DNA of 56,822 bases, taken from NCBI RefSeq assembly GCF_003112515.1, contig NZ_BEVZ01000014.1:1-56822 (forward strand), given 5' to 3'. The stretch is from Streptomyces fragilis (GTDB lineage: Bacteria > Actinomycetota > Actinomycetes > Streptomycetales > Streptomycetaceae). Every line of letters begins with the position of its first letter. The stretch's first letter is position 1. The notes under the pieces are model-generated. The model saw only the letters and a program-made list of their open reading frames with translations, made no database searches and had not been told where the DNA came from. The position numbers were made by a program, and so were the translations under genes. Shown here one piece after another: positions 37,917 to 46,974 of this stretch.

Positions 37917-39392
37917 ATGAACGACCAGATCCAGCCCGACGGCTCGGCCGAGCACGAGCACGGGGCGCTTGGCGACGCCGAGTACGCGGCGTTCATGGAG
38001 CTCGCCGCGGAAGAGGGCTTCGACGTCGAGGAGGTCGAGGGCGCGATCGACGCGGCCGGACACGGCCCGCTCCCCGTCCTCGCCGTCGTCGGCCGCCCCA
38101 ACGTCGGCAAGTCCACGCTGGTGAACCGCATCATCGGCCGCCGCGAGGCGGTCGTCGAGGACAAGCCCGGCGTCACCCGCGACCGCGTCACCTACGAGGC
38201 CGAGTGGGCCGGCCGCCGCTTCAAGGTGGTCGACACCGGCGGCTGGGAGCAGGACGTCCTGGGCATCGACGCCTCCGTCGCCGCCCAGGCCGAGTACGCC
38301 ATCGAGGCCGCCGACGCGGTGGTCTTCGTGGTCGACGCCAAGGTCGGCGCCACCGACACCGACGAGGCCGTCGTCCGCCTGCTCCGCAAGGCCGGCAAGC
38401 CCGTCGTGCTCTGCGCCAACAAGGTCGACGGCCCCAGCGGCGAGGCCGACGCCTCCTACCTGTGGAGCCTGGGCCTCGGCGAGCCCCACCCCGTCTCCGC
38501 CCTCCACGGCCGCGGCACCGGCGACATGCTCGACGCCGTGCTGGAGGCGCTCCCCGAGGCGCCCGAGCAGGCCTTCGGCGGCGTCGTCGGCGGCCCCCGC
38601 CGCATCGCCCTGATCGGCCGCCCCAACGTCGGCAAGTCCTCCCTGCTCAACAAGGTGGCGGGCGAGGAGCGCGTCGTCGTCAACGAGCTCGCCGGCACCA
38701 CCCGCGACCCGGTCGACGAACTCATCGAGCTGGGCGGCGTGACCTGGAAGTTCGTCGACACGGCGGGCATCCGCAAGCGCGTCCACCTCCAGCAGGGCGC
38801 CGACTACTACGCCTCGCTGCGCACTGCCGCCGCCGTCGAGAAGGCGGAGGTCGCGGTCATCCTGATCGACGCCTCCGAGTCCATCTCGGTGCAGGACCAG
38901 CGGATCGTCACCATGGCCGTCGACGCCGGCCGCGCCGTGGTGCTCGCCTTCAACAAGTGGGACACCCTCGACGAGGAGCGCCGCTACTACCTCGAGCGCG
39001 AGATCGAGACCGAGCTCGGCCAGGTCGCCTGGGCCCCGCGGGTCAACGTCTCCGCCCGGACCGGCCGCCACATGGAGAAGCTGGTCCCCGCCATCGAGAC
39101 CGCGCTGGCCGGCTGGGAGACCCGCGTTCCGACCGGCCGTCTCAACGCCTTCCTCGGCGAACTGGTGGCCGCTCACCCCCACCCCGTCCGGGGCGGCAAG
39201 CAGCCGCGCATCCTCTTCGGCACCCAGGCCGGCACCAAGCCGCCGCGGTTCGTGCTCTTCGCCTCCGGCTTCATCGAGGCCGGCTACCGCCGGTTCATCG
39301 AGCGCCGGCTGCGCGAGGAGTTCGGCTTCGAGGGCACCCCGATCCACATGTCGGTCCGGGTCCGCGAGAAGCGGGGCACCAAGAAGAAGTGA
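37917..39392 (+). CDS. der: Ribosome biogenesis GTPase Der (EngA)
   Basis: 491 aa. Two GTPase domains: G1 GRPNVGKST near residue 60 with G3 DTGGWE, and G1 GRPNVGKSS near 235 with G3 DTAGIR and G4 NKWD. A C-terminal KH-like domain ends RVREKRGTKKK. Der acts in 50S subunit assembly. About 55 acidic N-terminal residues are an actinobacterial extension. In the first domain G4 is NKVD. GAGGT lies upstream of ATG 37917. Confidence 0.97.
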   Translation: MNDQIQPDGSAEHEHGALGDAEYAAFMELAAEEGFDVEEVEGAIDAAGHGPLPVLAVVGRPNVGKSTLVNRIIGRREAVVEDKPGVTRDRVTYEAEWAGRRFKVVDTGGWEQDVLGIDASVAAQAEYAIEAADAVVFVVDAKVGATDTDEAVVRLLRKAGKPVVLCANKVDGPSGEADASYLWSLGLGEPHPVSALHGRGTGDMLDAVLEALPEAPEQAFGGVVGGPRRIALIGRPNVGKSSLLNKVAGEERVVVNELAGTTRDPVDELIELGGVTWKFVDTAGIRKRVHLQQGADYYASLRTAAAVEKAEVAVILIDASESISVQDQRIVTMAVDAGRAVVLAFNKWDTLDEERRYYLEREIETELGQVAWAPRVNVSARTGRHMEKLVPAIETALAGWETRVPTGRLNAFLGELVAAHPHPVRGGKQPRILFGTQAGTKPPRFVLFASGFIEAGYRRFIERRLREEFGFEGTPIHMSVRVREKRGTKKK

Positions 39393-39418
39393 CCGCGTGA
39401 CCAGCACGTGAGAACGCC

Positions 39419-39454
39419 CGAAGGGCGGCTCCCCTCAGGGGGAGCCGCCCTTCG
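39419..39454. terminator. Bidirectional terminator after der
   Basis: A perfect 16-bp stem (CGAAGGGCGGCTCCCC with its complement) and TCAG loop between the convergent der and hypothetical genes. Confidence 0.88.
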
Positions 39455-39481
39455 CGTCGTCCGCGGTGACCCGCCGGGCGC

Positions 39482-39979
39482 TCACTCGGCCGCGCGGGGG
39501 GCCGGGGGCAGGGCCGCCTGCGGGGCCTTGTGCCGCCCCGACGGCCCGCCCGGCGGCCCGGGCCGCCAGGAGACCTCGACGGAACCCGTGGGGTCCGGCG
39601 AGGCCTGGGAGGGCTGGGAGGGCTCCGGCGGGTGAGGCGCCTGCCCGGCGTCGGGACGCGCCCCGCCGTGAGCCAGCCTGCCGACCCGCTGCCAGGGGGA
39701 GGGGGCCGGCGGCTCCGTGGTGTGCCGCGCCGCGTAGGCGCTCGAGGCGTAGCCGCCCGTGAAGCCGCCGCCACCGCCGTGCCCGTACCGCCACGGACCG
39801 CCGAAGGCGAGGCGCTCCTCGCCGCTGCGGTCGCCCGGCAGGGTACGGAAGGACTTCACGTACTCCGCGTACAGGGCGTCGTAGATCGGCGTCGACGACG
39901 GGCTGTACGCGGCATGCGCCGGGCGGGCGGAAGGGATGGAGGGGAAAGGCTGACGTCGGGATACCTCGTAAGCGTGCAC
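39482..39979 (-). CDS. Hypothetical protein, Pro-rich C-terminus
   Basis: 165 aa. A conserved-looking part STPIYDALYAEYVKSFRTLPG near residues 27-47 is followed by Gly-rich (HGGGGGFTGGYASSAYAARH) and then Pro/Ala-rich low-complexity sequence. A protein with the same IYDALYAEYVKSFR block is common next to der in Streptomyces; no function is known to me. The start is uncertain: GTG 39979 fits the conserved part best, and ATG 40006 is possible. No signal peptide. Confidence 0.65.
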   Translation of the reverse strand: MHAYEVSRRQPFPSIPSARPAHAAYSPSSTPIYDALYAEYVKSFRTLPGDRSGEERLAFGGPWRYGHGGGGGFTGGYASSAYAARHTTEPPAPSPWQRVGRLAHGGARPDAGQAPHPPEPSQPSQASPDPTGSVEVSWRPGPPGGPSGRHKAPQAALPPAPRAAE

Positions 39980-40145
39980 GTAACGACAAACGACCCCGCA
40001 GCCCAACGGATGCGGGCAACACGGGGAATTCGCAGGTCACCCGGGGGAGTGAAGCTCCACTCGAGCGCGTGCGCGACCGGGCCCCGCGCGCTCCGCGCAC
40101 GCCGGGCGGGTCACGCCCGGGCGCACGAGGCCCGCGCCACGGACC

Positions 40146-40955
40146 TCAGATGCCCGCCAGGGGGAGCGCCGCACCCACCAGGACGCCGTTGGACGCCGCA
40201 CGGTCCAGGGCGCCGCGCAGCAGGTCCTCACGCGGCTGACGGCCGATCGAGCCGACCGGGGCGGCGAACATCAGCACCTGCTGGTTCTTGTTGGCCGCCG
40301 TGCGCCAGCCGTCGGTGGCCTGCAGCGGGCGGTGCGCCTGCCACCAGGCGACCGGGGCGCCGCCGCCCACGCCCGGCTGCAGCACCGCGTGCAGCTGACC
40401 CATGGCGAGCAGCACCGACCAGCCGTGCAGCACCGGCGGGACCTGGTTGAGGTCCGCCACCGGCTGGAAGCCCTGCTCGGTCAGCAGCGGCAGGAACTCG
40501 TCGCCCGGGCCGGTGTTGCCCGGGCGGGCGATGGCCGAGGTGGGCTCGACCACGATCGCGGCGTGCAGTTCGCCGTTGATCAGCACCAGCCCGCTGGTCA
40601 CCCCCAGCACAGCCTGCTCCGGCGCGGCCTGCGCGGCCCCGGCGTCGACGGTCGGCGGGGCGGCCGACGCCTGCTCGGGCACGCCCCCGGCCTGGCGTAC
40701 GGCGCCCTGCAGCTGCTCGTCGGTCACCCGCACCACCTGGGAGGGCAGGCAGCCGGCGTGCGCGAAGGCGAGCACGGCGGTCTCGTCGCCGACGAACAGG
40801 ACGGTGCTGGTGTGCTCCTGGCCGGTGTCGCCGGGCGTGCGGCAGGAGGTGCAGTCGTAACTGCCGGGGGCGTTGTCTCCGGCAAGCAGCCGGTCGGCCT
40901 CTTCGTCACCGATCTCGGCGCGTACGTCGTCGCTGACATCGAGCATGCGCGGCAC
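40146..40955 (-). CDS. Conserved hypothetical protein
   Basis: 269 aa, soluble. It starts PRMLDVSDDVRAEIGDEEAD; residues about 30-75 hold YDCTSCRTPG and FAHAGCLPS, so three Cys and a His could bind metal. A Pro/Ala linker (about 90-120) leads to a second domain (SGLVLINGELHAAIVVEP, LLAMGQLHAVLQ). GTG 40955 has GGGAG with a 6-nt gap; ATG 40979 would add eight residues. It is widespread in Streptomyces, with no function that I recognise. A 272-bp gap follows before the Rpf-like gene. Confidence 0.8.
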   Translation of the reverse strand: MPRMLDVSDDVRAEIGDEEADRLLAGDNAPGSYDCTSCRTPGDTGQEHTSTVLFVGDETAVLAFAHAGCLPSQVVRVTDEQLQGAVRQAGGVPEQASAAPPTVDAGAAQAAPEQAVLGVTSGLVLINGELHAAIVVEPTSAIARPGNTGPGDEFLPLLTEQGFQPVADLNQVPPVLHGWSVLLAMGQLHAVLQPGVGGGAPVAWWQAHRPLQATDGWRTAANKNQQVLMFAAPVGSIGRQPREDLLRGALDRAASNGVLVGAALPLAGI

Positions 40956-41215
40956 GGGTGGCTCCCTCGGGAAGGACATGGGTGGACGGAAGCGGGCCGG
41001 GCATCCCGGCTCGCTCTGGGAACAACGGACCGCGCGGGGCGGGGGTAACGGCCGACGGCGAACGGGAATCCGAATCCGGGGCCGGAACGCCGCGCCCGCA
41101 CGGGCCGCGGGCGGCGCGCGCCGCCCGCGGCCGGACGGTGGGCGGAAGGTGGGCCGAAGGGGTGGACGCGGCGGGCGCAGGCGCGGCGCGGCCGGGTACG
41201 CCGGGCGCCGGGCCC

Positions 41216-41221
41216 TAGCCT
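41216..41221 (+). promoter_or_regulatory. Leaderless -10 box of Rpf-like gene
   Basis: TAGCCT, 6 nt before GTG 41228, no ribosome binding site. Confidence 0.55.
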
Positions 41222-41227
41222 CGGCCG

Positions 41228-41848
41228 GTGCCCCGTGTGTCGATCATGAGAAGGTCGCGGCCCGTCCGGACGGCCGCCTCCTCGGCCCTCCTCGCCCTTG
41301 CGGCCTCCCTGGCCTCCTGCACGCCGTCCCCCGGCCCCGAGGGCGCGCCCGGTCCGCCGGCGCGGGCCCCGAGGCCCTGTCCGCCGGACCGCTGGCCCTG
41401 GGAGTGCGTCGCCGACTGCGAGAGCGGCGGCCGCTGGCACGTCAACACGGGCAACGGCTTCTACGGCGGCCTGCAGTTCAAGCACTCCACCTGGGTGGCC
41501 TTCGGCGGCGGCGCCTACGCGGCCCGGGCGGACCTGGCCACCAAGCGGCAGCAGATCCTGGTCGCCGAGAAGGTGCTCGCCTCGCAGGGCTGGGGCGCCT
41601 GGCCGGTCTGCTCGGCGCGGTACGGGCTCAAGGGACGGATGCACGTCGTGAAGCGCGGCGAGACGCTGGCCGCGGTGGCCAGGAAGTACCGGGTGGCCGG
41701 CGGCTGGCGGACCCTGTACCGGCTCAACCGCTCACTGCTCGGCGCGGACCCGGCCCGGCTGATCGCGGGGACCTTCCTGAAGCTGCCGGGGGACGCCGAG
41801 CCCAAGGCGGCCGGTGAGCTGTTCGGGCCGCCGCTGGAGGAGACGTGA
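41228..41848 (+). CDS. Rpf-LysM lipoprotein
   Basis: 206 aa. After a basic start (an internal ATG is at 41246) a hydrophobic segment ends in lipobox LASC, so it is a predicted lipoprotein. Residues about 57-137 are a resuscitation-promoting-factor transglycosylase domain: WECVADCESGGRWHVNTGNG, with the catalytic Glu in CESGG, and YGGLQFKHSTW. A LysM peptidoglycan-binding domain (HVVKRGETLAAVARKY to GTFLKLP, about 139-192) follows. It would cleave peptidoglycan at the cell surface, in germination or growth. GTG 41228 is chosen because the -10 box predicts transcription starting there. Confidence 0.9.
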   Translation: MPRVSIMRRSRPVRTAASSALLALAASLASCTPSPGPEGAPGPPARAPRPCPPDRWPWECVADCESGGRWHVNTGNGFYGGLQFKHSTWVAFGGGAYAARADLATKRQQILVAEKVLASQGWGAWPVCSARYGLKGRMHVVKRGETLAAVARKYRVAGGWRTLYRLNRSLLGADPARLIAGTFLKLPGDAEPKAAGELFGPPLEET

Positions 41849-42127
41849 GCTGATTTCCGGCCATTTCCCCACCTTCCGCGGGCGGGCGCGGCAATGGCGC
41901 CGGAGCTAATTCGGGCGGTGGTCCGCGCCCATTCCGAGGCCCCGGGACAGGGAAGTCCCGAAAGGTGCGGAAATGGATATCGGCGCAGTTCCGGATACCT
42001 GTGCGGATCGCTCGAACGGGTGACGCGGCAGGGCCGGTGGCCGAGGGCCGATCCGTGACAGAAGTGTGACAGGGGGAGCTTTGCCGGCGATCTTCGCGCC
42101 GGGGTTTCCCGGGGGACGGGCACCGCC

Positions 42128-42133
42128 TAGCGT
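42128..42133 (+). promoter_or_regulatory. Leaderless -10 box of I78 gene
   Basis: TAGCGT, 7 nt before ATG 42141; no Shine-Dalgarno sequence. The 292 bp upstream back to the Rpf gene show no other feature. Confidence 0.55.
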
Positions 42134-42140
42134 GGCGGTC

Positions 42141-42356
42141 ATGGCAACGATTCCCACCCCGGGCGAAGAGCCCCAGGACCCCACCGACGCCTACGTCGGC
42201 ATGGACGCCGAGGAGGCCGGAAGCCGGGCCCGCGAGCGCGGCTGGCAGACGGTCCGCACGCTGCCGCCGGGCGCGATCATCACGCTGGAGTACCGCGTCG
42301 GCCGGCTGAACCTCGAGGTCGACGGGGGGCGGGTGATCCGCTGCTGGAAGGGCTGA
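42141..42356 (+). CDS. Peptidase inhibitor I78 family protein
   Basis: 71 aa. After a short Pro-rich start, YVGMDAEEAGSRARERGW, VRTLPPGAIITLEYR and VGRLNLEVDGGRVIRCWKG match the small I78 inhibitor fold, whose members block serine proteases. There is no signal peptide, so it would act in the cytoplasm unless exported otherwise. Converges on the PAP2 gene with a 19-bp gap. Confidence 0.82.
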   Translation: MATIPTPGEEPQDPTDAYVGMDAEEAGSRARERGWQTVRTLPPGAIITLEYRVGRLNLEVDGGRVIRCWKG

Positions 42357-42375
42357 CGCGCGACCGGAGGGGTCT

Positions 42376-43398
42376 TCAGGCGACCGGGCGGGCCGAGGAC
42401 GGCTTGGGGCGGCCCGTGGCGTCCGTGTGCGCCGAGGCCGGACGGCGGCCGCCTCCCGGCGTGGTCGACGGGCCCCGCTCGGGACGCGCCCCGTGCGGCC
42501 CGGAGGACAGCAGGAACGGGCCCCGGCGCGCATGGCCCGCGTCGGCGCCCAGGGGGGCGGTGCGGCGCAACGGCGCGGCCAGACCGGAGGGACCGGCCAC
42601 CGGGGCGGAAGGGGCCCGGTCCTTGCCGAAGCGGCGGGCGAGCCGCGTCCACACCGCGTCGCGCAGGCCGAGGATCCACCGCTCGGCACGGGCGCCCAGA
42701 GGCTCGAAGAGGGGCAGCGCCAGCAGGATCAGCAGGCCGGCCACCCAGCCGAGCAGCACGTCGCTCAGCCAGTGGGTGCCGAGGTAGACGGTGGTCAGGC
42801 CGACGCCCAGGGACATCACCGCGGAGAGCGCGGACAGCCAGCGCCGGGCCCGCGGGCTCGAGGCCAGGTAGGCGAGGATGCCCCAGGTCACCACCGCGTT
42901 CGCGGTGTGGCCGCTGGGGAAGATGTCCCCGCCGAGCCACATCTCGTTGGAGCCTATGGTCGTGGCGTAGTGCGGCCCCAGCCGGCCCATGCCGATCTTC
43001 GCGGCGCCGACCGTGACGTTCAGGAGCAGCAGCGAGATGGCGAGGGTGATCAGCGGGCGCAGGGTGTGCTGGCGCCAGGAGCGCCAGCCCAGCCAGGCCG
43101 CCACCATCACCGCCGTCGGCCCGCGCTGGCCCAGGACGACGTAGTAGTCCAGCCACGCGTGGATCTCGGGCCACTGCTGGTAGGGCCGGAAGAACATGAC
43201 CCGCCAGTCCAGGCGGACCAGCCACGAGGTGGTGATCACGGCCCAGACGATGGCGGCGTAGGCGGCCAGGCAGGCGGCGACGAGTGCGTACCGGTGACGG
43301 CTCATCCGGGGCATGCCGAGCTGGACCGGCCGCTCGGGCTCCCGGTCCAGACGCGCGAACACCCGGTCCAGACGGGTGAGGCTTCGTTCGGTACGCAC
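42376..43398 (-). CDS. PAP2 family phosphatase, membrane-bound
   Basis: 340 aa. Six membrane segments and the PAP2 triad: KIGMGRLGP near residue 155, PSGH near 183 (IFPSGHTANAVV) and YLGTHWLSDVLLGW near 233. Such enzymes dephosphorylate phosphatidate, undecaprenyl pyrophosphate or similar lipids on the outer face of the membrane. The last 85 residues are a basic/Pro-rich tail with no domain. GTG 43398 lies 7 nt from a TAACGT -10 box, suggesting a leaderless transcript. Confidence 0.92.
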   Translation of the reverse strand: MRTERSLTRLDRVFARLDREPERPVQLGMPRMSRHRYALVAACLAAYAAIVWAVITTSWLVRLDWRVMFFRPYQQWPEIHAWLDYYVVLGQRGPTAVMVAAWLGWRSWRQHTLRPLITLAISLLLLNVTVGAAKIGMGRLGPHYATTIGSNEMWLGGDIFPSGHTANAVVTWGILAYLASSPRARRWLSALSAVMSLGVGLTTVYLGTHWLSDVLLGWVAGLLILLALPLFEPLGARAERWILGLRDAVWTRLARRFGKDRAPSAPVAGPSGLAAPLRRTAPLGADAGHARRGPFLLSSGPHGARPERGPSTTPGGGRRPASAHTDATGRPKPSSARPVA

Positions 43399-43405
43399 CC
43401 AATCG

Positions 43406-43411
43406 ACGTTA
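43406..43411 (-). promoter_or_regulatory. Leaderless -10 box of PAP2 gene
   Basis: TAACGT on the minus strand, 7 nt before GTG 43398. TTGATC about 24 nt further upstream is too far away to be a convincing -35 box. Confidence 0.55.
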
Positions 43412-43608
43412 CAGCGAGTGAGGGCGCGACCCGAACGGATCAAGGTGTTTGTGATGACCATGTGATGTGGGGTAGCTCTCACGCGGCCACTTGTCCGGGA
43501 ATTCACCGCGGCGACGATTCCCGCTCACCGCAGGGGGAATTGAGCGTTCATTCCGGGGAAACAGGTGGGGTTCGCATTTGTTTTCCCGTCGCCGCGACGT
43601 GGCGGAAT

Positions 43609-44865
43609 TCACGGCGGTCCCGAGCCGGTCAGCCAGAGGCCTCCGTAGACCGCCGAGGCCGCCGCCGCGAGCCCCAGGAGCGCGGCCGTCAGGGCCGGGC
43701 GGGCCCGGGCGGCGGCCCCGGCGACCGGGAGCAGCAGGGGGAAGGCGGGCACCAGCAGCCGGGGCTTGGAGCCGAAGTAGCTGGACGCGCCGAAGGCCAG
43801 CAGCGTCACCAGGAAGCCGTGGACCAGCAGCGGGAGCGGCAGCCGGGCGCGCACCCCCGCCAGCAGGAGCCACCCCACCAGCCCCACCCCCGCGATCAGC
43901 GCGAGCCCGGCCAGGGCGCCGGGGAGGGAGTCGAACAGGTCCGCCACGAAGCGGGCGAAGGCGACGCCCCCGTCGAAGCCGTTGCGCCAGCCGGCCTGGA
44001 CGTCCAGGTACCCGAAGAGGCCCTCTCCGGTGCGCCGGCCGACCCACAGGACGTAGCCGGCGGCACCCAGGGGAGCCAGCAGCATTCCGAGGGCGCGCGA
44101 CCAGTTGCCCGCGCCCTCACGTGAGAGGTCGAGCCCGGCGCGCACGGCGTGAAGGTCGCGCGCCCCGTCCGGTGCGCCGTCCGCGGCGGCCGCGCTCCGG
44201 TCCCGCACGAAGGAGGCAACGGCTCCGGCCCACACCGCGGCGGCCACCGCCAGGCCGACCGGCCGGGTCAGTCCCGCCGCGAGCGCCAGGGCCCCCGCGA
44301 GCGTCCAGCGTCCGGTGAGCACCGCGTACAGCGACCAGGCGGCCAGCGCGGTGAACAGCGACTCGCTGTACGCCATCGACTGCACGATCCCGACCGGCAG
44401 GGCGCCCCAGAGCACCGCCGCGCACACCCCGGCCCGCCGGCCCAGCACCAGGTCCGTGACGGCGAAGATCCCCCAGGCGGCCGCGAGCGAGGCCACCAGG
44501 CTCACCAGGAGACCGGCCTCGCCGTACGAGAGCGGGCTCACCGCCGCGACGCCCCGCTCCAGCCACGGCAGCAGCGGGAAGAAGGCGAGATCGGCGTGCA
44601 CGTCGCCGCCGGGCAGCCGGACCGTGTAGCCGTAGCCCGACTCCGCGATCCGGGCGTACCAGATCGCGTCCCAGCGCGCGGTGAGCCGCACCAGGGGATC
44701 GACGTCCCGCGCGGCGGCCCACACCGCCAGCCCCACCAGACCCAGCAGACGGACGGCGGCGTATCCGGCGAGGGCGGGCGCTGCCCGGCGCAGCGCCGTG
44801 GCCGCCCCGACGCCACGGGCCCGCCCGGCCGCCGGACGCGCGGCAGGCGTGTCGAGATCGGTCAC
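43609..44865 (-). CDS. PIG-V-like mannosyltransferase, integral membrane
   Basis: 418 aa with about nine to ten hydrophobic segments. TARWDAIWYARIAESGYGY near residues 58-76 is the acidic loop motif of PIG-V/GT-C type mannosyltransferases that use polyprenyl-phosphate sugars, with PLLPWLERGVA and SYFGSKPRLLVPAFPLLLP further on. It probably glycosylates lipids or proteins on the outer membrane face. GTG 44865 is 7 nt from a GATAAT -10 box; a GTG at 44871 is only 1 nt from that box and so cannot be the start of that transcript. Confidence 0.85.
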   Translation of the reverse strand: MTDLDTPAARPAAGRARGVGAATALRRAAPALAGYAAVRLLGLVGLAVWAAARDVDPLVRLTARWDAIWYARIAESGYGYTVRLPGGDVHADLAFFPLLPWLERGVAAVSPLSYGEAGLLVSLVASLAAAWGIFAVTDLVLGRRAGVCAAVLWGALPVGIVQSMAYSESLFTALAAWSLYAVLTGRWTLAGALALAAGLTRPVGLAVAAAVWAGAVASFVRDRSAAAADGAPDGARDLHAVRAGLDLSREGAGNWSRALGMLLAPLGAAGYVLWVGRRTGEGLFGYLDVQAGWRNGFDGGVAFARFVADLFDSLPGALAGLALIAGVGLVGWLLLAGVRARLPLPLLVHGFLVTLLAFGASSYFGSKPRLLVPAFPLLLPVAGAAARARPALTAALLGLAAAASAVYGGLWLTGSGPP

Positions 44866-44872
44866 GGGCACG

Positions 44873-44878
44873 ATTATC
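44873..44878 (-). promoter_or_regulatory. Leaderless -10 box of mannosyltransferase gene
   Basis: GATAAT on the minus strand, 7 nt before GTG 44865, no ribosome binding site in between. Confidence 0.6.
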
Positions 44879-45085
44879 GGCGGCGCCCGGCCCCCCGTCC
44901 GGCCGTTGCCCCCACCGGGTCCGGGCAGTGGCGCACACCACAGCCGGCCTGTCCCGGGGTGAGAGCTCCACCACGTGCCACCGGCGTGAACTCGCGTACT
45001 CTGGCGAATCACTCGTCTTCGTCGAGCGGGCCGGTCGAGCGGCCTCGGGGGCCGCCGGACGCGAGCAATTCTGGGAGGTACGCAC

Positions 45086-46831
45086 ATGTCCGGGACGACC
45101 GTGTCCGGCGCGAAGGCCACAAGGCACCGCGCCCGCCGGGCGGCCGGGGCCGGCGCCAACCGCTGGATCGTCCTCGTCGTCCTCTGCGTCAGCCTGCTGC
45201 TCGTCGCCGTGGACGCCACCGTGCTCCACGTCGCGGTGCCCGCGGTCACCGAGGACCTCCGGCCGTCCGCCACCCAGCTGTTGTGGACCGTCGACGTCTA
45301 TCCCCTCGTCTGCGCCTCGCTGTTGATCCTCTTCGGCACCCTGGGCGACCGGGTGGGACGACGGCGGGTCCTGCTGCTGGGCTACGCCCTCTTCGGCATC
45401 GCCTCGGGCGTGGCCGCCTGCGCGGACAACGCCCAGGTGCTCATCGCGGCGCGGGCGTTGCTCGGTGTGGGCGGCGCGATGATCATGCCCGCCACGCTGT
45501 CGTTGCTCCGTCAGGTCTTCCCCGACCGGCGCGAGCGGGCGCTGGCCATCGGCATCTGGAGCGCGGTCGCGGCCGTGGGCGCGGCGGTCGGACCGCTGCT
45601 GGGCGGCTTCCTGCTCGAGCGTTTCTGGTGGGGCTCGGTCTTCCTGATCAACATCCCGTTGATGCTGGTCGCGTTGCCGGTCGGACGGTTGCTGCTGCCG
45701 GAGTCCCGGGGCCGCCGCGAGGGGCCCTGGGACGTGACCGGCGCGCTGACCGCCGCGGTCGGCCTCTTCGCGGCGGTCTACGGCGTCAAGCGGCTGGGCG
45801 GCGGCATCGCGCCGCTGTCGCCGCTGACCTGGGGCCCGCTGCTCGCGGGCGCCCTGCTCCTGGTGCTGTTCGTGCGGCGCCAGCGGAGGCGTGAGCACCC
45901 GCTGATCGACATGCGGCTGTTCGCGCGGCCGGCCTTCGGCACCTCCATCGGCTGCATCGTGCTCGCCATGCTGGCGCTGGTGGGCCTGGAACTCATCGCG
46001 GCGCAGTACCTCCAGCTGGTGCTGGGGCTGTCCCCGCTGGAGACCGGTCTGCGGATGCTGCCGCTGACCCTGGCCGCCATGGCGGCCGGTCTCGCCGGGG
46101 CGCGGCTGCTGCGCAGGCTCGGTCCGCGGGTCATGGTGGCGGCCGGCTTCGTGCTCACCGCGGGCGCGGTGCTGACGCTCCTGCCGATGGGCACCCAGGA
46201 CAACCCGGCGCTGCTGCTGTGCGGTTTCGTGCTGCTCGGGCTCGGGCTGGAGACCACGCTCTTCGGCGCCTACGAGTCGATGCTCAGCGAGGCCCCAGAG
46301 CGCGAGGCCGGAGGCGCCGCGGCGATCGGCGAGACCTCCTACCAGCTCGGCGCGGGCCTGGGCATCGCCCTGCTGGGCAGCGTGATGAACGCGTCCTACG
46401 GACCCGGCGTCTCCTCGGTGCCCGGGGTGCCGGGGCACGCCTCCGCGGCGGCGGGCCACTCCATCGGGGAGGCATACGAGGTCGCGGGCGGCCTGGGCGG
46501 CGTCGCGGGGCAGACCCTGTGGACCGCCGCCAGGGAGGCGTTCGTGCACGGGCTGCACGTGACCCTGCTGGTCAGCGCCGGACTGCTGCTGCTGGGCGCG
46601 CTGGCGGCGCTGCGCCTGCCGCGGGAGATGCGCGAGGAGCCGCCCATGGACGGTGCCGCGGAGGACGCGGACGGAGGCGCCGAGAACGCGGACGCCGGGG
46701 AGGACGCGGCCGAGGCCGCCGGGAGGGCGGACGGTGCGGAGGCCGGGGGCGGACAGGGGCCGGAGGCCACCGTGCCGGAGCCCCGGGAGAAGAAGGAGCC
46801 GTCGTCGCGGCAACCGCGCGTCTCCGCCTGA
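45086..46831 (+). CDS. DHA2-family MFS drug exporter
   Basis: 581 aa with about 14 membrane helices. DHA2 marks: VAVDATVLHVAVPAVTEDL in helix 1, the GTLGDRVGRRRVLLLG loop (motif A), and ALLGVGGAMIMPATLSLL (motif B/C region). EmrB/QacA-type exporters drive out drugs or endogenous metabolites with protons. The C-terminal 70 residues are acidic and repetitive (EDADGGAENADAGEDA). ATG 45086 has GGAGG with an 8-nt gap. No linked TetR or MarR regulator is seen. Confidence 0.93.
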   Translation: MSGTTVSGAKATRHRARRAAGAGANRWIVLVVLCVSLLLVAVDATVLHVAVPAVTEDLRPSATQLLWTVDVYPLVCASLLILFGTLGDRVGRRRVLLLGYALFGIASGVAACADNAQVLIAARALLGVGGAMIMPATLSLLRQVFPDRRERALAIGIWSAVAAVGAAVGPLLGGFLLERFWWGSVFLINIPLMLVALPVGRLLLPESRGRREGPWDVTGALTAAVGLFAAVYGVKRLGGGIAPLSPLTWGPLLAGALLLVLFVRRQRRREHPLIDMRLFARPAFGTSIGCIVLAMLALVGLELIAAQYLQLVLGLSPLETGLRMLPLTLAAMAAGLAGARLLRRLGPRVMVAAGFVLTAGAVLTLLPMGTQDNPALLLCGFVLLGLGLETTLFGAYESMLSEAPEREAGGAAAIGETSYQLGAGLGIALLGSVMNASYGPGVSSVPGVPGHASAAAGHSIGEAYEVAGGLGGVAGQTLWTAAREAFVHGLHVTLLVSAGLLLLGALAALRLPREMREEPPMDGAAEDADGGAENADAGEDAAEAAGRADGAEAGGGQGPEATVPEPREKKEPSSRQPRVSA

Positions 46832-46936
46832 GAGCCGCGAGGGCGCGGGTCCGCCGGGGCACACGAGGGCCGTGACGGCCGCGATCCGGCGCCCGGAGGC
46901 ACCCGGGGAGGCACCCGGGCGGGGAGGACGGTACCG

Positions 46937-46974
46937 GGCGGGGCGCTCACCGGGTCCCGGTGAGCGGCCCCGCC
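46937..46974. terminator. Bidirectional terminator between MFS and sepF
   Basis: An 18-bp stem with one bulged base and a 1-3 nt loop; it ends directly against the sepF stop codon. Confidence 0.85.

Noticed and set aside
44117..46864. A 915-codon minus-strand frame opposite the MFS gene
   Set aside because: It is a complement shadow of the exporter and mannosyltransferase genes; the product is Arg/Gln/His-rich with no recognisable domain.
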